Positions 51,960 through 61,594 are shown, numbered from the stretch's first letter. The stretch is DNA of 64,000 nt from JAMZMI01 sp964353015 (GCA_964353015.1 CAYGUA010000001.1:124001-188000), one strand, 5' to 3'. A program made the numbers and translations. Notes: generated by a model from the letters alone, not told the origin.

Positions 51960-54652
51960 TGCTAAGAAACACCCTGTTTATTGTCATTAATCTCATTGGT
52001 TATTTTCTATTCGCTCAGGATTCTTCATTTCTGCAAGCAGAATATGATTTCGCGAATGGCTTTTATGAAAAGGCCTATGCCAATTACAAATTGGCCGCTG
52101 ATCAGTTTCAGTTAAATTCTCAGAATGACAAGTATGTATCCTGCCATATTCAAATGGCAAAATGTAACCTAGCTCAAGGAAAGGCTGATCTCACTGTTCA
52201 GCTGGCTGCTCGCACATTAGAGTTTATAGATAATGTACTACCTGAAAATAGCCAATTGCGAGCAGAAACTTTAAGTGTAATTGGAGAAGGATATCTAAAT
52301 GTTGGTCGAAGTGATTTGGCATTAGAAGCCTTGAGCGAAGAAGAAAAAATATACAACGATGAAAATTCACTCATCGTGGCACAATGCTTCAACCACCTTG
52401 GTATCGTATATTGGAACAACGGAAATAAAGAAACCGCTCTCTCCTACCATGAAAGATCTTTGAAGATAAAGACAGACTTACTCGACGAGAATGACCCATC
52501 TATAGGAGATTCATACAATAATTTAGGCTTAATTTATTTGGAAGATGAATTTTTAAAGGCATCCACTTATTTCAATAAGGCACTAAAGATCTACAGAAAA
52601 TCATTTGGTGAACAGCATCCGAAAGTAGCCAATTGCTACAGTAATTTGGCATTTGCTAATAGCAATCAAAACAACTACAATGAAGCGTTGCAGTATCTAG
52701 ACTTAGTGATGGACATTTGGGAGTCATCGTTTCAAGGTGATCATCCAAATAAAGCCTTCACACTTTCTAACAGAGGTAGAATCCTTCAAAGGAAGGGTGA
52801 TTTGGGTGAGGCATTGCATTTCCAACAATTGGCTCTTCATCAATATTTAAGGATCTATGGAGAAAAGCATCCTGAAGTGGCCAATGCTTATTTCTTAATT
52901 GGGTCGGTATATCAAGAAAAGGAAAAATATGAACTGGCAGTAGAACATTTCCAGTCATCAATCTACGCCAATTGCTATGATCAGGATTACAGTACTATTT
53001 ATGATCTGCCAAAGCTAAGAGATTATTATAATGGTGATATCCTACTTTCTTCACTTCAATCTAAAGCAGGCGCACTTGAAGCTTTACATTATGAAAAAAC
53101 CTTGAAGCCCAAGGATTTAATTGCTTCACTTGACACCTATGTTTCTTGTGACATTTTGATATCTAAACTGAGGCAACTTCGTCTCAATGAAGCTGATAAG
53201 TTGAAATTAGGTGAGATTTCCAATGAAGTTTACGGAAATGGAATCAGATTAGCCATCTATCTGAGCAATAGAACTTTTAAGAAGAATTACTATAAAAATC
53301 GAGCGTTTGATTTCTGTGAAAGAGGCAAATCTGCCATTCTACTTGAAGCAATACAAGAAACCAAAGCTCAATCATTTGCTGGAATACCATCAGAATTGAT
53401 CACATTGGAGGACAGCTTGAAGACTGAAATTAGTTATCTAAAACAGAAACTTGCTCAAACCAAAGACAACAATGAATCATTAAAGGATGAACTGTTTAAA
53501 GTTGAACAAGCCTACAGAGGATTTATTGACCAGATGGAAGTTGATTATCCCTCCTATTTCAATCTAAAATACAATCAGAAATTCGCGACAGTTTCTGATA
53601 TACAAAATGCCATTGGCAGTACGTCAATGGTATTATCATATTTTACTGGGAAGCAAAGCATATTTATATTCTGTATTTCAAAAAAGAAATTTGAAGTGTT
53701 TGAAGTGGATAAGAAAACTGATTTTTTCCAAACCGCATATGGTTTCAGAAACAGCATTAAGTATGATGTTTTTGATGTTTTTGAAAAATCCTCTATTCAA
53801 CTTTATGAACAGTTAATTCCTAAGATATCCGGCGGCATCAATGATCTGATCATACTACCAGATGGAATCCTTGGAACACTTCCTTTTGAAGCGTTTACTA
53901 CGGATTCTAAAAATCAAGCTGGAGGTTATTCTAACCTTAATTATTTAGTTCAGAATTATGCGATTTCTTATGATTATGCAGCCACCTTGCTTCTGGATAG
54001 GCTAACCAGAAAAAATACAAATACTACCAAAGGAATTTTGTTAGCTGCTCCGGTAACATTTGAGGCAAATGAGCTTGTCATGCCAAATTTGCCAGATTCT
54101 GAAAAGGAAATCAATGAAATCAAATATCTATTCATTGGTTCAGACCAAAAACCAACAATTGCCAAAGGAAATAAAGCAACAGAATCACTTTTAAAATCTG
54201 AAGATTTGGTGAATTACAAATACATTCATTTTGCAACCCATGGCTTAGTTAATGAATCAAAACCAGAGCTTTCAAGGGTTTTTCTCTGTCCTTCTGATGA
54301 TGAAGATGGTAGTTTGTATTCTGGTGAAATATACAATCTTAAAATCAACGCCGATCTCGTTACACTTTCTGCTTGTGAAACCGGTTTGGGTAAAATTGCT
54401 AAAGGAGAAGGAATAGTGGGTTTAAGTCGGTCATTGATGTACGCAGGAGCCCAAAATCTTATCGTTTCACTTTGGCAAGTTGCAGATGCTTCCACGGCAC
54501 AATTGATGATAGAATTTTACACCCAACATCTCAAGCATCCAAATTCTGATCAATTCAACAATGATTTGCAAAAGGCTAAATTGAGCTTGCTTCAATCAGA
54601 TGAATATGCAAGTCCATATTATTGGGCACCATTTATTTTAGTTGGTGATTGA
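51959..54652 (+). CDS. Exported TPR-CHAT protease
   Basis: An 897-residue protein. Signal peptide about 1-19 (ending YFLFAQ), a TPR array at about 25-340 with repeats such as LGIVYWNNGNKETALSYHER and YNNLGLIYLEDEFLKA, a linker with coiled coil, and a C-terminal CHAT peptidase domain at about 600-897. The catalytic pair is H761 in HFATHGLVNE and C806 in LSACETGLG, with the following RSLMYAGAQNLIVSLWQV characteristic of the family. CHAT is a caspase-like cysteine peptidase fold. Export places this copy outside the cytoplasm, unlike the defence-associated CHAT proteases. The barrel gene precedes it with a one-base overlap. Confidence 0.9.
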   Translation: MLRNTLFIVINLIGYFLFAQDSSFLQAEYDFANGFYEKAYANYKLAADQFQLNSQNDKYVSCHIQMAKCNLAQGKADLTVQLAARTLEFIDNVLPENSQLRAETLSVIGEGYLNVGRSDLALEALSEEEKIYNDENSLIVAQCFNHLGIVYWNNGNKETALSYHERSLKIKTDLLDENDPSIGDSYNNLGLIYLEDEFLKASTYFNKALKIYRKSFGEQHPKVANCYSNLAFANSNQNNYNEALQYLDLVMDIWESSFQGDHPNKAFTLSNRGRILQRKGDLGEALHFQQLALHQYLRIYGEKHPEVANAYFLIGSVYQEKEKYELAVEHFQSSIYANCYDQDYSTIYDLPKLRDYYNGDILLSSLQSKAGALEALHYEKTLKPKDLIASLDTYVSCDILISKLRQLRLNEADKLKLGEISNEVYGNGIRLAIYLSNRTFKKNYYKNRAFDFCERGKSAILLEAIQETKAQSFAGIPSELITLEDSLKTEISYLKQKLAQTKDNNESLKDELFKVEQAYRGFIDQMEVDYPSYFNLKYNQKFATVSDIQNAIGSTSMVLSYFTGKQSIFIFCISKKKFEVFEVDKKTDFFQTAYGFRNSIKYDVFDVFEKSSIQLYEQLIPKISGGINDLIILPDGILGTLPFEAFTTDSKNQAGGYSNLNYLVQNYAISYDYAATLLLDRLTRKNTNTTKGILLAAPVTFEANELVMPNLPDSEKEINEIKYLFIGSDQKPTIAKGNKATESLLKSEDLVNYKYIHFATHGLVNESKPELSRVFLCPSDDEDGSLYSGEIYNLKINADLVTLSACETGLGKIAKGEGIVGLSRSLMYAGAQNLIVSLWQVADASTAQLMIEFYTQHLKHPNSDQFNNDLQKAKLSLLQSDEYASPYYWAPFILVGD

Positions 54653-54694
54653 GTTAGAATATCTCTCAAAATAGCCTAAAATCTAAATCCTCCC

Positions 54695-54702
54695 TATCTT
54701 TG
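54695..54702 (+). promoter_or_regulatory. Consensus -7 element of mtaB
   Basis: TATCTTTG is an exact match to TAnnTTTG and ends 7 bases before the mtaB ATG, implying a leader of only a few bases. A -33 element is not clear. Confidence 0.5.
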
Positions 54703-54709
54703 CGCACTT

Positions 54710-56029
54710 ATGAAGCGCGTAGCATTTTATACTTTAGGTTGTAAACTGAATTTCTCCGAGACATCAACGATTTCCAGGATGTTTGAGGACAAAGGATTCC
54801 TTAAAGTGGACTTCACTGATAAGCCTGATATTTTCATTATTAACACTTGTTCGGTGACTGAAAATGCAGATAAGAAATGCCGCAAAATCGTCAAAGAAGC
54901 AAAGAAGATTTCTCCGGTAAGTTTTGTCACAATTCTGGGCTGCTATGCCCAGCTAAAACCAAAAGAAATTAGTGAAATCAAGGGCGTAGATGCGGTTTTA
55001 GGAGCTGCTGAAAAATTCAGATTGTTTGAATATCTGGAAGATTTCACATCAAATAATAAGCCCCAAGTTTACGCCTCTGAAATTCAGGAAGCCAATACTT
55101 ACAATGCCTCCTATTCTTATGGAGATCGCACAAGAACATTTTTGAAAGTTCAAGATGGGTGTAATTATGGTTGCGCGTTTTGCACGATTCCATTGGCTCG
55201 CGGTAAAAGCAGATCTGATACCATTGCCAATATTATAGCTCAAGCTAAAGAAATAGGAAGATCTGAGGTAAAAGAAGTGGTCTTAACTGGTGTGAATATC
55301 GGAGACTTTGGAATTCAGGACGGAAAGCGAAAAGAGAAATTCATTGACTTGATCAAGGCGCTTGATGATGTGGAAGGTATTGACCGATTTAGGATCTCTT
55401 CTATCGAGCCCAATCTATTGAGCAATGAAGTCATTCATTTTGTATCGAAATCAAATAAATTCGTTCCGCATTTTCACGTTCCATTACAGTCAGGAAGTGA
55501 TGTGATTTTGAAAAAAATGAACCGAAGATATTTGAGTGATCTGTACGAGGATCGGGTTCGAACTATAAAGTCCTTGATGCCCGATTGTTGTATTGGTGTA
55601 GATGTAATCACAGGATTTCCTGGGGAAACGGAAGAAGAATTTCTGAAAACATATCAATTTCTAAATGAATTGAATGTCTCCTATTTGCACGTATTTACCT
55701 ATTCTGAAAGGGCCAATACACAGGCAATTGATATGGATGGAGCAGTACCTTTAGAAGAACGGCAAAAGCGATCAACGATGCTGCGTACCCTATCAGAAAA
55801 GAAAAAGAGATATTTCTACAATCAAAATCTGGGAAGAACTTTCAATGTGCTCTTTGAAGACGATGTGGAAAATGGATACATGCACGGATTTACGGAAAAT
55901 TATGTTAGGATCAAAGCCAAGTACGATCCTGTGTTAATAAATGAATTGCGCACTGTAGTATTAAAAGAAATCGACACTGATGGGCATGTTCTGGTAGAGG
56001 AAGCCGAGGAAGTATTTGTACATCATTAA
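54710..56029 (+). CDS. mtaB: tRNA t6A37 methylthiotransferase
   Basis: A 439-residue radical SAM methylthiotransferase that adds a methylthio group to N6-threonylcarbamoyladenosine at position 37 of tRNAs. The N-terminal UPF0004 domain has the Cys residues that bind the auxiliary iron-sulfur cluster (TLGCKLN, INTCSVTE, ILGCYAQ). The radical SAM cluster motif is C151, C155 and C158 in DGCNYGCAFCTIP. GVDVITGFPGETEEEF follows, and a TRAM domain ends the protein. The overall length and motifs fit MtaB better than MiaB or RimO. Confidence 0.9.
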   Translation: MKRVAFYTLGCKLNFSETSTISRMFEDKGFLKVDFTDKPDIFIINTCSVTENADKKCRKIVKEAKKISPVSFVTILGCYAQLKPKEISEIKGVDAVLGAAEKFRLFEYLEDFTSNNKPQVYASEIQEANTYNASYSYGDRTRTFLKVQDGCNYGCAFCTIPLARGKSRSDTIANIIAQAKEIGRSEVKEVVLTGVNIGDFGIQDGKRKEKFIDLIKALDDVEGIDRFRISSIEPNLLSNEVIHFVSKSNKFVPHFHVPLQSGSDVILKKMNRRYLSDLYEDRVRTIKSLMPDCCIGVDVITGFPGETEEEFLKTYQFLNELNVSYLHVFTYSERANTQAIDMDGAVPLEERQKRSTMLRTLSEKKKRYFYNQNLGRTFNVLFEDDVENGYMHGFTENYVRIKAKYDPVLINELRTVVLKEIDTDGHVLVEEAEEVFVHH

Positions 56030-56050
56030 TTCATCCAATAGATAACAATC

Positions 56051-56659
56051 ATGAAAATCATTTGCATCGGAAGAAATTACGCGGAACACATAGCCGAACT
56101 TGGTAATGAAAGACCAGATAATCCGGTGATTTTCATGAAACCGGATACAGCCATTATCAGAAATAATGACCCGTTTTATTATCCTACCTTTTCAAAGGAA
56201 ATTCATCATGAGGTAGAATTACTGGTGAAGATCAAGAAAGAAGGTAAATCAATTGCCCCTGAATTTGCCCATAAATATTATGATGAAATTGGATTGGGAA
56301 TTGATTTTACTGCCAGAGATATTCAAAATCAACTCAAAGAAAAAGGTCAGCCCTGGGAAAGAGCGAAAGCCTTTAATGGCTCTGCTCCCATTTCAGAGTT
56401 CATTTCCAAAGAAGGCTTTGATATGACCAATATCAATTTCGAATTGAAAATCAACGGCGAAAGCAAACAAAATGGCAACACCAACATGATGCTCTGGCCT
56501 GTAAACGAGTTGATTTCATATGTTTCTCAATTCTTCACGCTTAAAACAGGAGATATCGTTTTTACCGGTACTCCGAAAGGTGTAAGTGCAGTAAATATCG
56601 GTGATAGGCTCACAGGATATCTTGAAGGCAAGGAGATGTTCGACTTTGAAATTAAATAA
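56051..56659 (+). CDS. Fumarylacetoacetate hydrolase family protein
   Basis: A 202-residue FAH-family enzyme. Motifs MKIICIGRNYAEHIAELGN, the metal-site region EIHHEVELLV, GIDFTARDIQNQLKEKG, and TGDIVFTGTPKGV match small FAH proteins that act as acylpyruvate or oxaloacetate-type hydrolases or decarboxylases. The exact substrate cannot be told. It begins 21 bases after mtaB. Confidence 0.88.
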   Translation: MKIICIGRNYAEHIAELGNERPDNPVIFMKPDTAIIRNNDPFYYPTFSKEIHHEVELLVKIKKEGKSIAPEFAHKYYDEIGLGIDFTARDIQNQLKEKGQPWERAKAFNGSAPISEFISKEGFDMTNINFELKINGESKQNGNTNMMLWPVNELISYVSQFFTLKTGDIVFTGTPKGVSAVNIGDRLTGYLEGKEMFDFEIK

Positions 56660-56797
56660 GAACTTACCTTAAGTTCACAATCAAACTTTATCGACTAAAA
56701 TGCACTCAAAGCAGTAAAATTTGCACAATTTGAAGCATTAAACATTTTATAACCTGATCGATTTTTAGTCTATTCCAGCATCCTTATATTTACCCAA

Positions 56798-58678
56798 ATG
56801 GGTCAAACGACATTGTTAGTGCGTAGTGCATTCATAGTTTTCCTTATAGTAAACTCCTTCAATCTTCACAGTCAATCTGGCAAGAATGGATATTATCTAT
56901 TCCCCATAAATCCAGGTCAGCAAAATTTTCTAGCTGGAAGCATGGGTGAGTTGCGTTCCTCCCATTTTCATGCAGGTATCGATATAAAAACAGGCGGGCA
57001 GATTGGTTTACCTGTTTACGCAGCAGCAGATGGATATGTCTGGCGGGTTCGGGTTTCCACTGGAGGCTATGGAAATTCATTATATCTAAATCACCCAAAT
57101 GGCACGACGACTGTCTATGGCCATCTGGATAAATTTGAAGAAAAAGTAGCAAGATATGTACTTGAAAATCAGTACAAACAGGAATCTTTTGATATTCAAT
57201 TGTTTCCTCAGGCCACACAATTCCCTGTAAAACGTGGCGACATCATTGCTTATTCGGGAAATACTGGATCATCGAGTGGACCACACCTACATTTTGAAAT
57301 CCGAGATGAGCATCAGGATATTTTAGATCCCCTTCAATATGGCTTTGAGGAAATTGTGGATCATCAATCACCACTAATTAAGAATATTGCATTTGTGACA
57401 TTGGATCCTGATTCACGAGTCAATCATACTTTTGGCAGACATGAGTTTGAGGTAATCAAGACCGAACATTTTTTCACCACACGAATTCCAATCAAACTTC
57501 AAGGCAAAATTGGAGTAGAAATATATGGATATGACCGACAGGATGGGGTTTGGAGTAAAAATGGCATTTCAGATATTGTTATGAAAATAGATGGTGATAC
57601 TATTTTTAGCCAATCGATTTCCAAATTGGCTTTTTCGCAACAGCGAAACATTTTGGCTCATATGGATTATGCAGCATATAGAGAACATGGAATCAAATAC
57701 AACAAACTGTTTGTAGACGATGGAAATACCCATGACATGTATCTTAAGCCTTCAAATGGATTTGACTTTTCAGATTCTACACACTTCATCCAAATCTATT
57801 TCACAGATTCCTACGGCAATATTTCAACATTTGAAACCAAAGTAAACAATCATAAGATTGTCAATAAACCAGATCCTAAAATTAAGAATTACGAGATATT
57901 CAGAAACTATATTCACTTCAAGTCAGTGCACCAAGGCACACCAAATTTGATTCAACTCTATTTCGGTCAGGCTTATGTTGAATTGAACCCATATAGAAAT
58001 GACAAGCTTATCTCCTATTATTTGTGGGATCTCAGGTCGGGTCTTCCTGATTCAATAAATTTTTGCGGGGAAATAATCAGAACTGGTATTTACTCGGAGA
58101 TTCCATCTCACACTGAAACTTCATTTTATAATCACTCGGTTGATTTGCATTTCAAAAAAAGCACCTTATTCGACACATTATATTTACAATTTGAAAAATC
58201 ATTTGATTCGCTTCGACAACTTGAGTTATTCCGATTTCCACATCAAGACGTTCCTTTGAATGCTGGAGTGGATATTACGCTGAAACCAGATAAACTATAT
58301 CCGGACTCCACCACATCGGTTTATTCAGTTTCGGGTAAATCCCTTTATTATATGGGAGGTAAATGGAAAAATGGGGGAATCACTTTTGACACACGTGATC
58401 TTGTCACCTTTACTTTGGCTCAAGACACAATCGCACCTACGATCACTCCAGTAATCATAAAGAAAGAAGTAGTTTATTTCAAAATCGATGATGAGCTTTC
58501 AGGAATTCATGATTTTAAAGCGAGTATCAACGGCGAGTTTGTTTTGATGAATTATGAACCTAAAAAGAAACAAATCTGGTCTGAAAAATTAAATCAAAAC
58601 ATTCCATTTCAAGGTGAGTTTGTATTGGAGGTATCAGATAATACCGGAAACAAATCTTATTATACTAAAACCTTTTGA
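56798..58678 (+). CDS. M23 family metallopeptidase (LytM-type)
   Basis: A 626-residue exported protein with a signal peptide of about 25 residues and an N-terminal M23 peptidase domain (about 50-185). Zinc ligands are visible: H58 and D62 in HFHAGIDIKTGG and H163/H165 in GPHLHFEIRD. A beta-rich region of about 430 residues of unknown fold follows, so the catalytic domain is at the N-terminus rather than the more common C-terminus. Likely substrates are peptidoglycan cross-links. A TATATTTA octamer (7 of 8) ends 5 bases before the ATG. Confidence 0.88.
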   Translation: MGQTTLLVRSAFIVFLIVNSFNLHSQSGKNGYYLFPINPGQQNFLAGSMGELRSSHFHAGIDIKTGGQIGLPVYAAADGYVWRVRVSTGGYGNSLYLNHPNGTTTVYGHLDKFEEKVARYVLENQYKQESFDIQLFPQATQFPVKRGDIIAYSGNTGSSSGPHLHFEIRDEHQDILDPLQYGFEEIVDHQSPLIKNIAFVTLDPDSRVNHTFGRHEFEVIKTEHFFTTRIPIKLQGKIGVEIYGYDRQDGVWSKNGISDIVMKIDGDTIFSQSISKLAFSQQRNILAHMDYAAYREHGIKYNKLFVDDGNTHDMYLKPSNGFDFSDSTHFIQIYFTDSYGNISTFETKVNNHKIVNKPDPKIKNYEIFRNYIHFKSVHQGTPNLIQLYFGQAYVELNPYRNDKLISYYLWDLRSGLPDSINFCGEIIRTGIYSEIPSHTETSFYNHSVDLHFKKSTLFDTLYLQFEKSFDSLRQLELFRFPHQDVPLNAGVDITLKPDKLYPDSTTSVYSVSGKSLYYMGGKWKNGGITFDTRDLVTFTLAQDTIAPTITPVIIKKEVVYFKIDDELSGIHDFKASINGEFVLMNYEPKKKQIWSEKLNQNIPFQGEFVLEVSDNTGNKSYYTKTF

Positions 58679-58679
58679 T

Positions 58680-59129
58680 ATGTCACTAAATGTAGGTGAT
58701 CAAGCTCCTGACTTCAAGAGCATAGATCAGGATGGAAATCCAATCAAACTATCAGATTTTAAAGGCAAAAAAATCGTCCTCTACTTTTATCCAAAGGACA
58801 ATACACCTGGATGTACTGCAGAGTCATGTGATCTAAGAGATAATTATGAAAAGCTGTTATCAGAAGGATTTGTGGTACTTGGCGTAAGCAGTGATAATGT
58901 TAAGTCTCATCAGAAGTTTATCCAGAAATATGATTTACCCTTCCCCTTGATAGCTGACGAAGATAAATCTGTTCATGAGCTCTTTGGCACATGGCAAGAA
59001 AAGCAGATGTATGGTCGATCATATATGGGAACAGTGAGAACTACCTTCATCATTGACGAACAAGGTGTCATTTCAGACATCATTACAAAAGTTAATACAA
59101 AAGATCATACCAGCCAGATCTTAGCTTGA
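58680..59129 (+). CDS. bcp: Thioredoxin-dependent thiol peroxidase (BCP-type)
   Basis: A 149-residue peroxiredoxin of the BCP/PrxQ group. The peroxidatic Cys and the resolving Cys five residues later are in KDNTPGCTAESCDLRD. The N-terminus LNVGDQAPDFKSIDQDG is characteristic. I chose the ATG at 58680, which lies 1 base after the M23 stop; a longer frame starting within that gene would not change the domain. It reduces hydroperoxides using thioredoxin. Confidence 0.93.
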   Translation: MSLNVGDQAPDFKSIDQDGNPIKLSDFKGKKIVLYFYPKDNTPGCTAESCDLRDNYEKLLSEGFVVLGVSSDNVKSHQKFIQKYDLPFPLIADEDKSVHELFGTWQEKQMYGRSYMGTVRTTFIIDEQGVISDIITKVNTKDHTSQILA

Positions 59130-59217
59130 CAATTCATCCTGCTTCATTCAGACTATTGTTTGTTGAAGATCGATCATAAGTATTTCTGGTTATTATTGGA
59201 TTTCTTTAGATCATCCT

Positions 59218-59225
59218 CACCTTTG
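59218..59225 (+). promoter_or_regulatory. Candidate -7 element of the aminotransferase gene
   Basis: CACCTTTG (7 of 8 against TAnnTTTG) ends 4 bases before the ATG at 59230, the same arrangement as before the S4 gene at 38790. Confidence 0.35.
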
Positions 59226-59229
59226 CAAC

Positions 59230-60414
59230 ATGATATCAAATCGTGAGCTATTTCTGAAAAATCTGGCACAGACAACAGCCTTTCCACTTCTCATAGAAAT
59301 TGAGAAAGCAGAGGGTATTTATATGTATGGACCAGATGGAAAGGTTTATATGGATTTGATTTCAGGTATAGGTGTTAGTAACATAGGTCACAGACATCCG
59401 AAAGTAGTTAAAGCTGTAAAAGATCAGGTTGATAAATATATGCACCTGATGGTGTATGGTGAGTTTGTTCAATCACCGCAAGTAAAATTGGCAGAAGCCC
59501 TGGCTTCTACCTTGCCAGATAATTTGTCTTCTGTCTATTTGGTAAATTCAGGAAGCGAAGCTGTTGAAGGAGCTTTGAAACTAGCCAAAAGATACACTGG
59601 AAAACCAAAAATTGTATCATGTATTGATGCCTATCACGGTTCATCTCATGGCGCATTATCTGCAGGTGGCAATGAAATGTTTAAGCAAAATTACAGGCCA
59701 CTTATACCTGGTCATATCTCAATACCATTCAATGACGAAAAGGCTTTGGTGCAAATTGATAATCAGACAGCAGCAATAATCATTGAAACTGTACAGGGCG
59801 AAGCTGGAATTCGTCTGGCTGATGTTGATTATTTCAAAAAAGTAAAGGCAAGATGTGAAGAAGTAGGTGCATTAATTATCCTCGATGAAATACAGGCCGG
59901 ATTTGGACGCACCGGCACTTTTTGGGCTTTTGAACAATATGGATTCTCGCCTGATATTTTGGTAAGCGCCAAAGGTATGGGCGGAGGAATGCCGATCGGT
60001 TGCTTTATCAGTTCAAAAGAAATAATGGATTCATTAAAAGAAAATCCCATTCTTGGTCATATCACAACTTTTGGTGGACATCCTGTTAGTGCTGCTGCAT
60101 CATTATCTACGATTCAGGTGATTCAAGATGAAAAACTTCTGGATCAAGTTGATGAAAAAGCTAGTTTGTTTATCAAAGAACTAAAACATCCCAAAATTCT
60201 AAATATCCGCAATAAAGGTCTGATGATGGCAGTCGAATTTGACTCTTTTGACACCCTGAAGAAAATCATTGATCGAGCCATTGAACTGGGTGTTGTGACT
60301 GATTGGTTTCTTTTCTGTGACAATTCCATGCGAATAGCTCCACCTTTGACCATTACCACTGAGGAAATAAAAAAAGCCTGCAAGATGATCTTACAGGCTA
60401 TAAATTCTATCTAA
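59230..60414 (+). CDS. Class III PLP-dependent aminotransferase (acetylornithine/4-aminobutyrate type)
   Basis: A 394-residue fold-type I aminotransferase. The Schiff-base Lys is K248 in LVSAKGMGGGMPIGC; YLVNSGSEAVEGALKLA and LILDEIQAGFGRTG bind PLP. It resembles ArgD and GABA aminotransferases without a distinguishing context; no arginine genes are adjacent. Interestingly, the 3' end of the gene contains the terminator hairpin of the convergent aspartic protease gene at 60368-60399. A 7-base gap separates the two stops. Confidence 0.9.
   Translation: MISNRELFLKNLAQTTAFPLLIEIEKAEGIYMYGPDGKVYMDLISGIGVSNIGHRHPKVVKAVKDQVDKYMHLMVYGEFVQSPQVKLAEALASTLPDNLSSVYLVNSGSEAVEGALKLAKRYTGKPKIVSCIDAYHGSSHGALSAGGNEMFKQNYRPLIPGHISIPFNDEKALVQIDNQTAAIIIETVQGEAGIRLADVDYFKKVKARCEEVGALIILDEIQAGFGRTGTFWAFEQYGFSPDILVSAKGMGGGMPIGCFISSKEIMDSLKENPILGHITTFGGHPVSAAASLSTIQVIQDEKLLDQVDEKASLFIKELKHPKILNIRNKGLMMAVEFDSFDTLKKIIDRAIELGVVTDWFLFCDNSMRIAPPLTITTEEIKKACKMILQAINSI
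60368..60399 (-). terminator. Intrinsic terminator embedded in the aminotransferase gene
   Basis: AGCCTG at 60375-60380 pairs with CAGGCT at 60394-60399, extended by an inner stem, and read on the minus strand it is followed by a T-run (60374-60368). It serves the aspartic protease gene that ends at 60422. Confidence 0.65.
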
Positions 60415-60421
60415 TTATTTC

Positions 60422-61594
60422 TTAAAGCAGGTTTTCCAACTTCAAAGTCACTGATTTAATACTAGTTCCTTGTTTCAATTCCAACTTAACCTCTGAACCC
60501 GGAATTTTCAATAAATCTTCTATTTCAAACAATGTCATGGAACTAGTCGCAATTTCATTGATACTTATCAACTCATCTCCACTATTTACACCAGCTTTTT
60601 TAGCGGGTCCTTCATCTTGTACCTGATGAATCAATACTTTGGTCATATCCGTACTCATTTGAACATCCAAGCCGCTACAATTGACCATAAAATCCTTAGC
60701 CGAATTTGCATTTGGTTCAAAATAGAGATTGTGATTTTTATAATCAAAAGTTATATTGAACCTGCTCAAAACTTTGTTACCGATTATACCAGAAATTTTC
60801 TTATCACCTTGCAATCCACCTTTTGTTTGACTTATACCTACTGGCATATCAGTGAAGACATAAAATCCCATATCAAAAGATTTTACCCGACCTTCATAAT
60901 GTTTGCTTTCTGTGTTTTCGACTCCTTTTACTAAGTATGAATAATGATTCCCGGTTTTCTCAATGATGTTCTTCTCATTCGCAAAGGGAGCATTAAAATC
61001 AAGTGATGTACCAGCACCAGTATTTACATAAAATGTACCGTTGACAATTTGTTCATTATTTAGTGTTGCCTTAGCCTCAATCACTGGTATTGAATTATGA
61101 AGGGTAAAACCTACTTTTTTACCAGCTTTTGGAAATTGATCAGGATTATATACTTCCAGGATCATATCATCATAATTAATTTTCACAACATGATGCAGAA
61201 GCAAATCATAACCGATAATCCCATCAATTTTTTTACCAATACTGATAGCCAAATGATTCAAATCAAAGGCCTCTAAAGTCACATCACCTTCAATTTTAAT
61301 AGCACCCATTGTGACCTTATTGTGTTTGATTCTAGCGCCATCAATAGATGCCTGTGCCCCTGCAACTGATTCCTTGTGTGATAAATCCAACTTCAAATCA
61401 ACAGCAGCTTTTGTATCTATCACTGTAATTCCTGAACCGGAATCAAAAATAAAATCCATTGGCTCAGATCCATCCACACTTAGCTGAATGAAAATATGAT
61501 CACCAAACAGTTCAAAAGGTGTTGTGGCCACAGGGCTTTGTGCCAACAGTCTTATGGAAGACATCAGAAGCCCTAAAACGATTATTTTTTTCAT
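60422..61594 (-). CDS. Retropepsin-like aspartic protease with C-terminal PDZ domain
   Basis: A 390-residue exported protein. I chose the ATG at 61594 (MKKIIVLGLLMSSIRLLAQ) because it gives a signal peptide; a longer frame up to 61642 would add 16 residues. Two retropepsin-like halves follow. The first has a DSGSG active-site motif (D51), the second reads NTGAG (N191) where an Asp is expected, so the dyad is incomplete. A PDZ domain at about 300-385 (GDELISINEI) ends the protein. Export and two unequal halves suggest periplasmic substrate binding or regulated proteolysis. Activity should be treated as uncertain. Confidence 0.82.
   Translation of the reverse strand: MKKIIVLGLLMSSIRLLAQSPVATTPFELFGDHIFIQLSVDGSEPMDFIFDSGSGITVIDTKAAVDLKLDLSHKESVAGAQASIDGARIKHNKVTMGAIKIEGDVTLEAFDLNHLAISIGKKIDGIIGYDLLLHHVVKINYDDMILEVYNPDQFPKAGKKVGFTLHNSIPVIEAKATLNNEQIVNGTFYVNTGAGTSLDFNAPFANEKNIIEKTGNHYSYLVKGVENTESKHYEGRVKSFDMGFYVFTDMPVGISQTKGGLQGDKKISGIIGNKVLSRFNITFDYKNHNLYFEPNANSAKDFMVNCSGLDVQMSTDMTKVLIHQVQDEGPAKKAGVNSGDELISINEIATSSMTLFEIEDLLKIPGSEVKLELKQGTSIKSVTLKLENLL

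Noticed and set aside
51959..54652. CRISPR-associated Craspase or gasdermin defence module
   Set aside because: No CRISPR array, effector or gasdermin-like gene is nearby, and the CHAT protein has a signal peptide.
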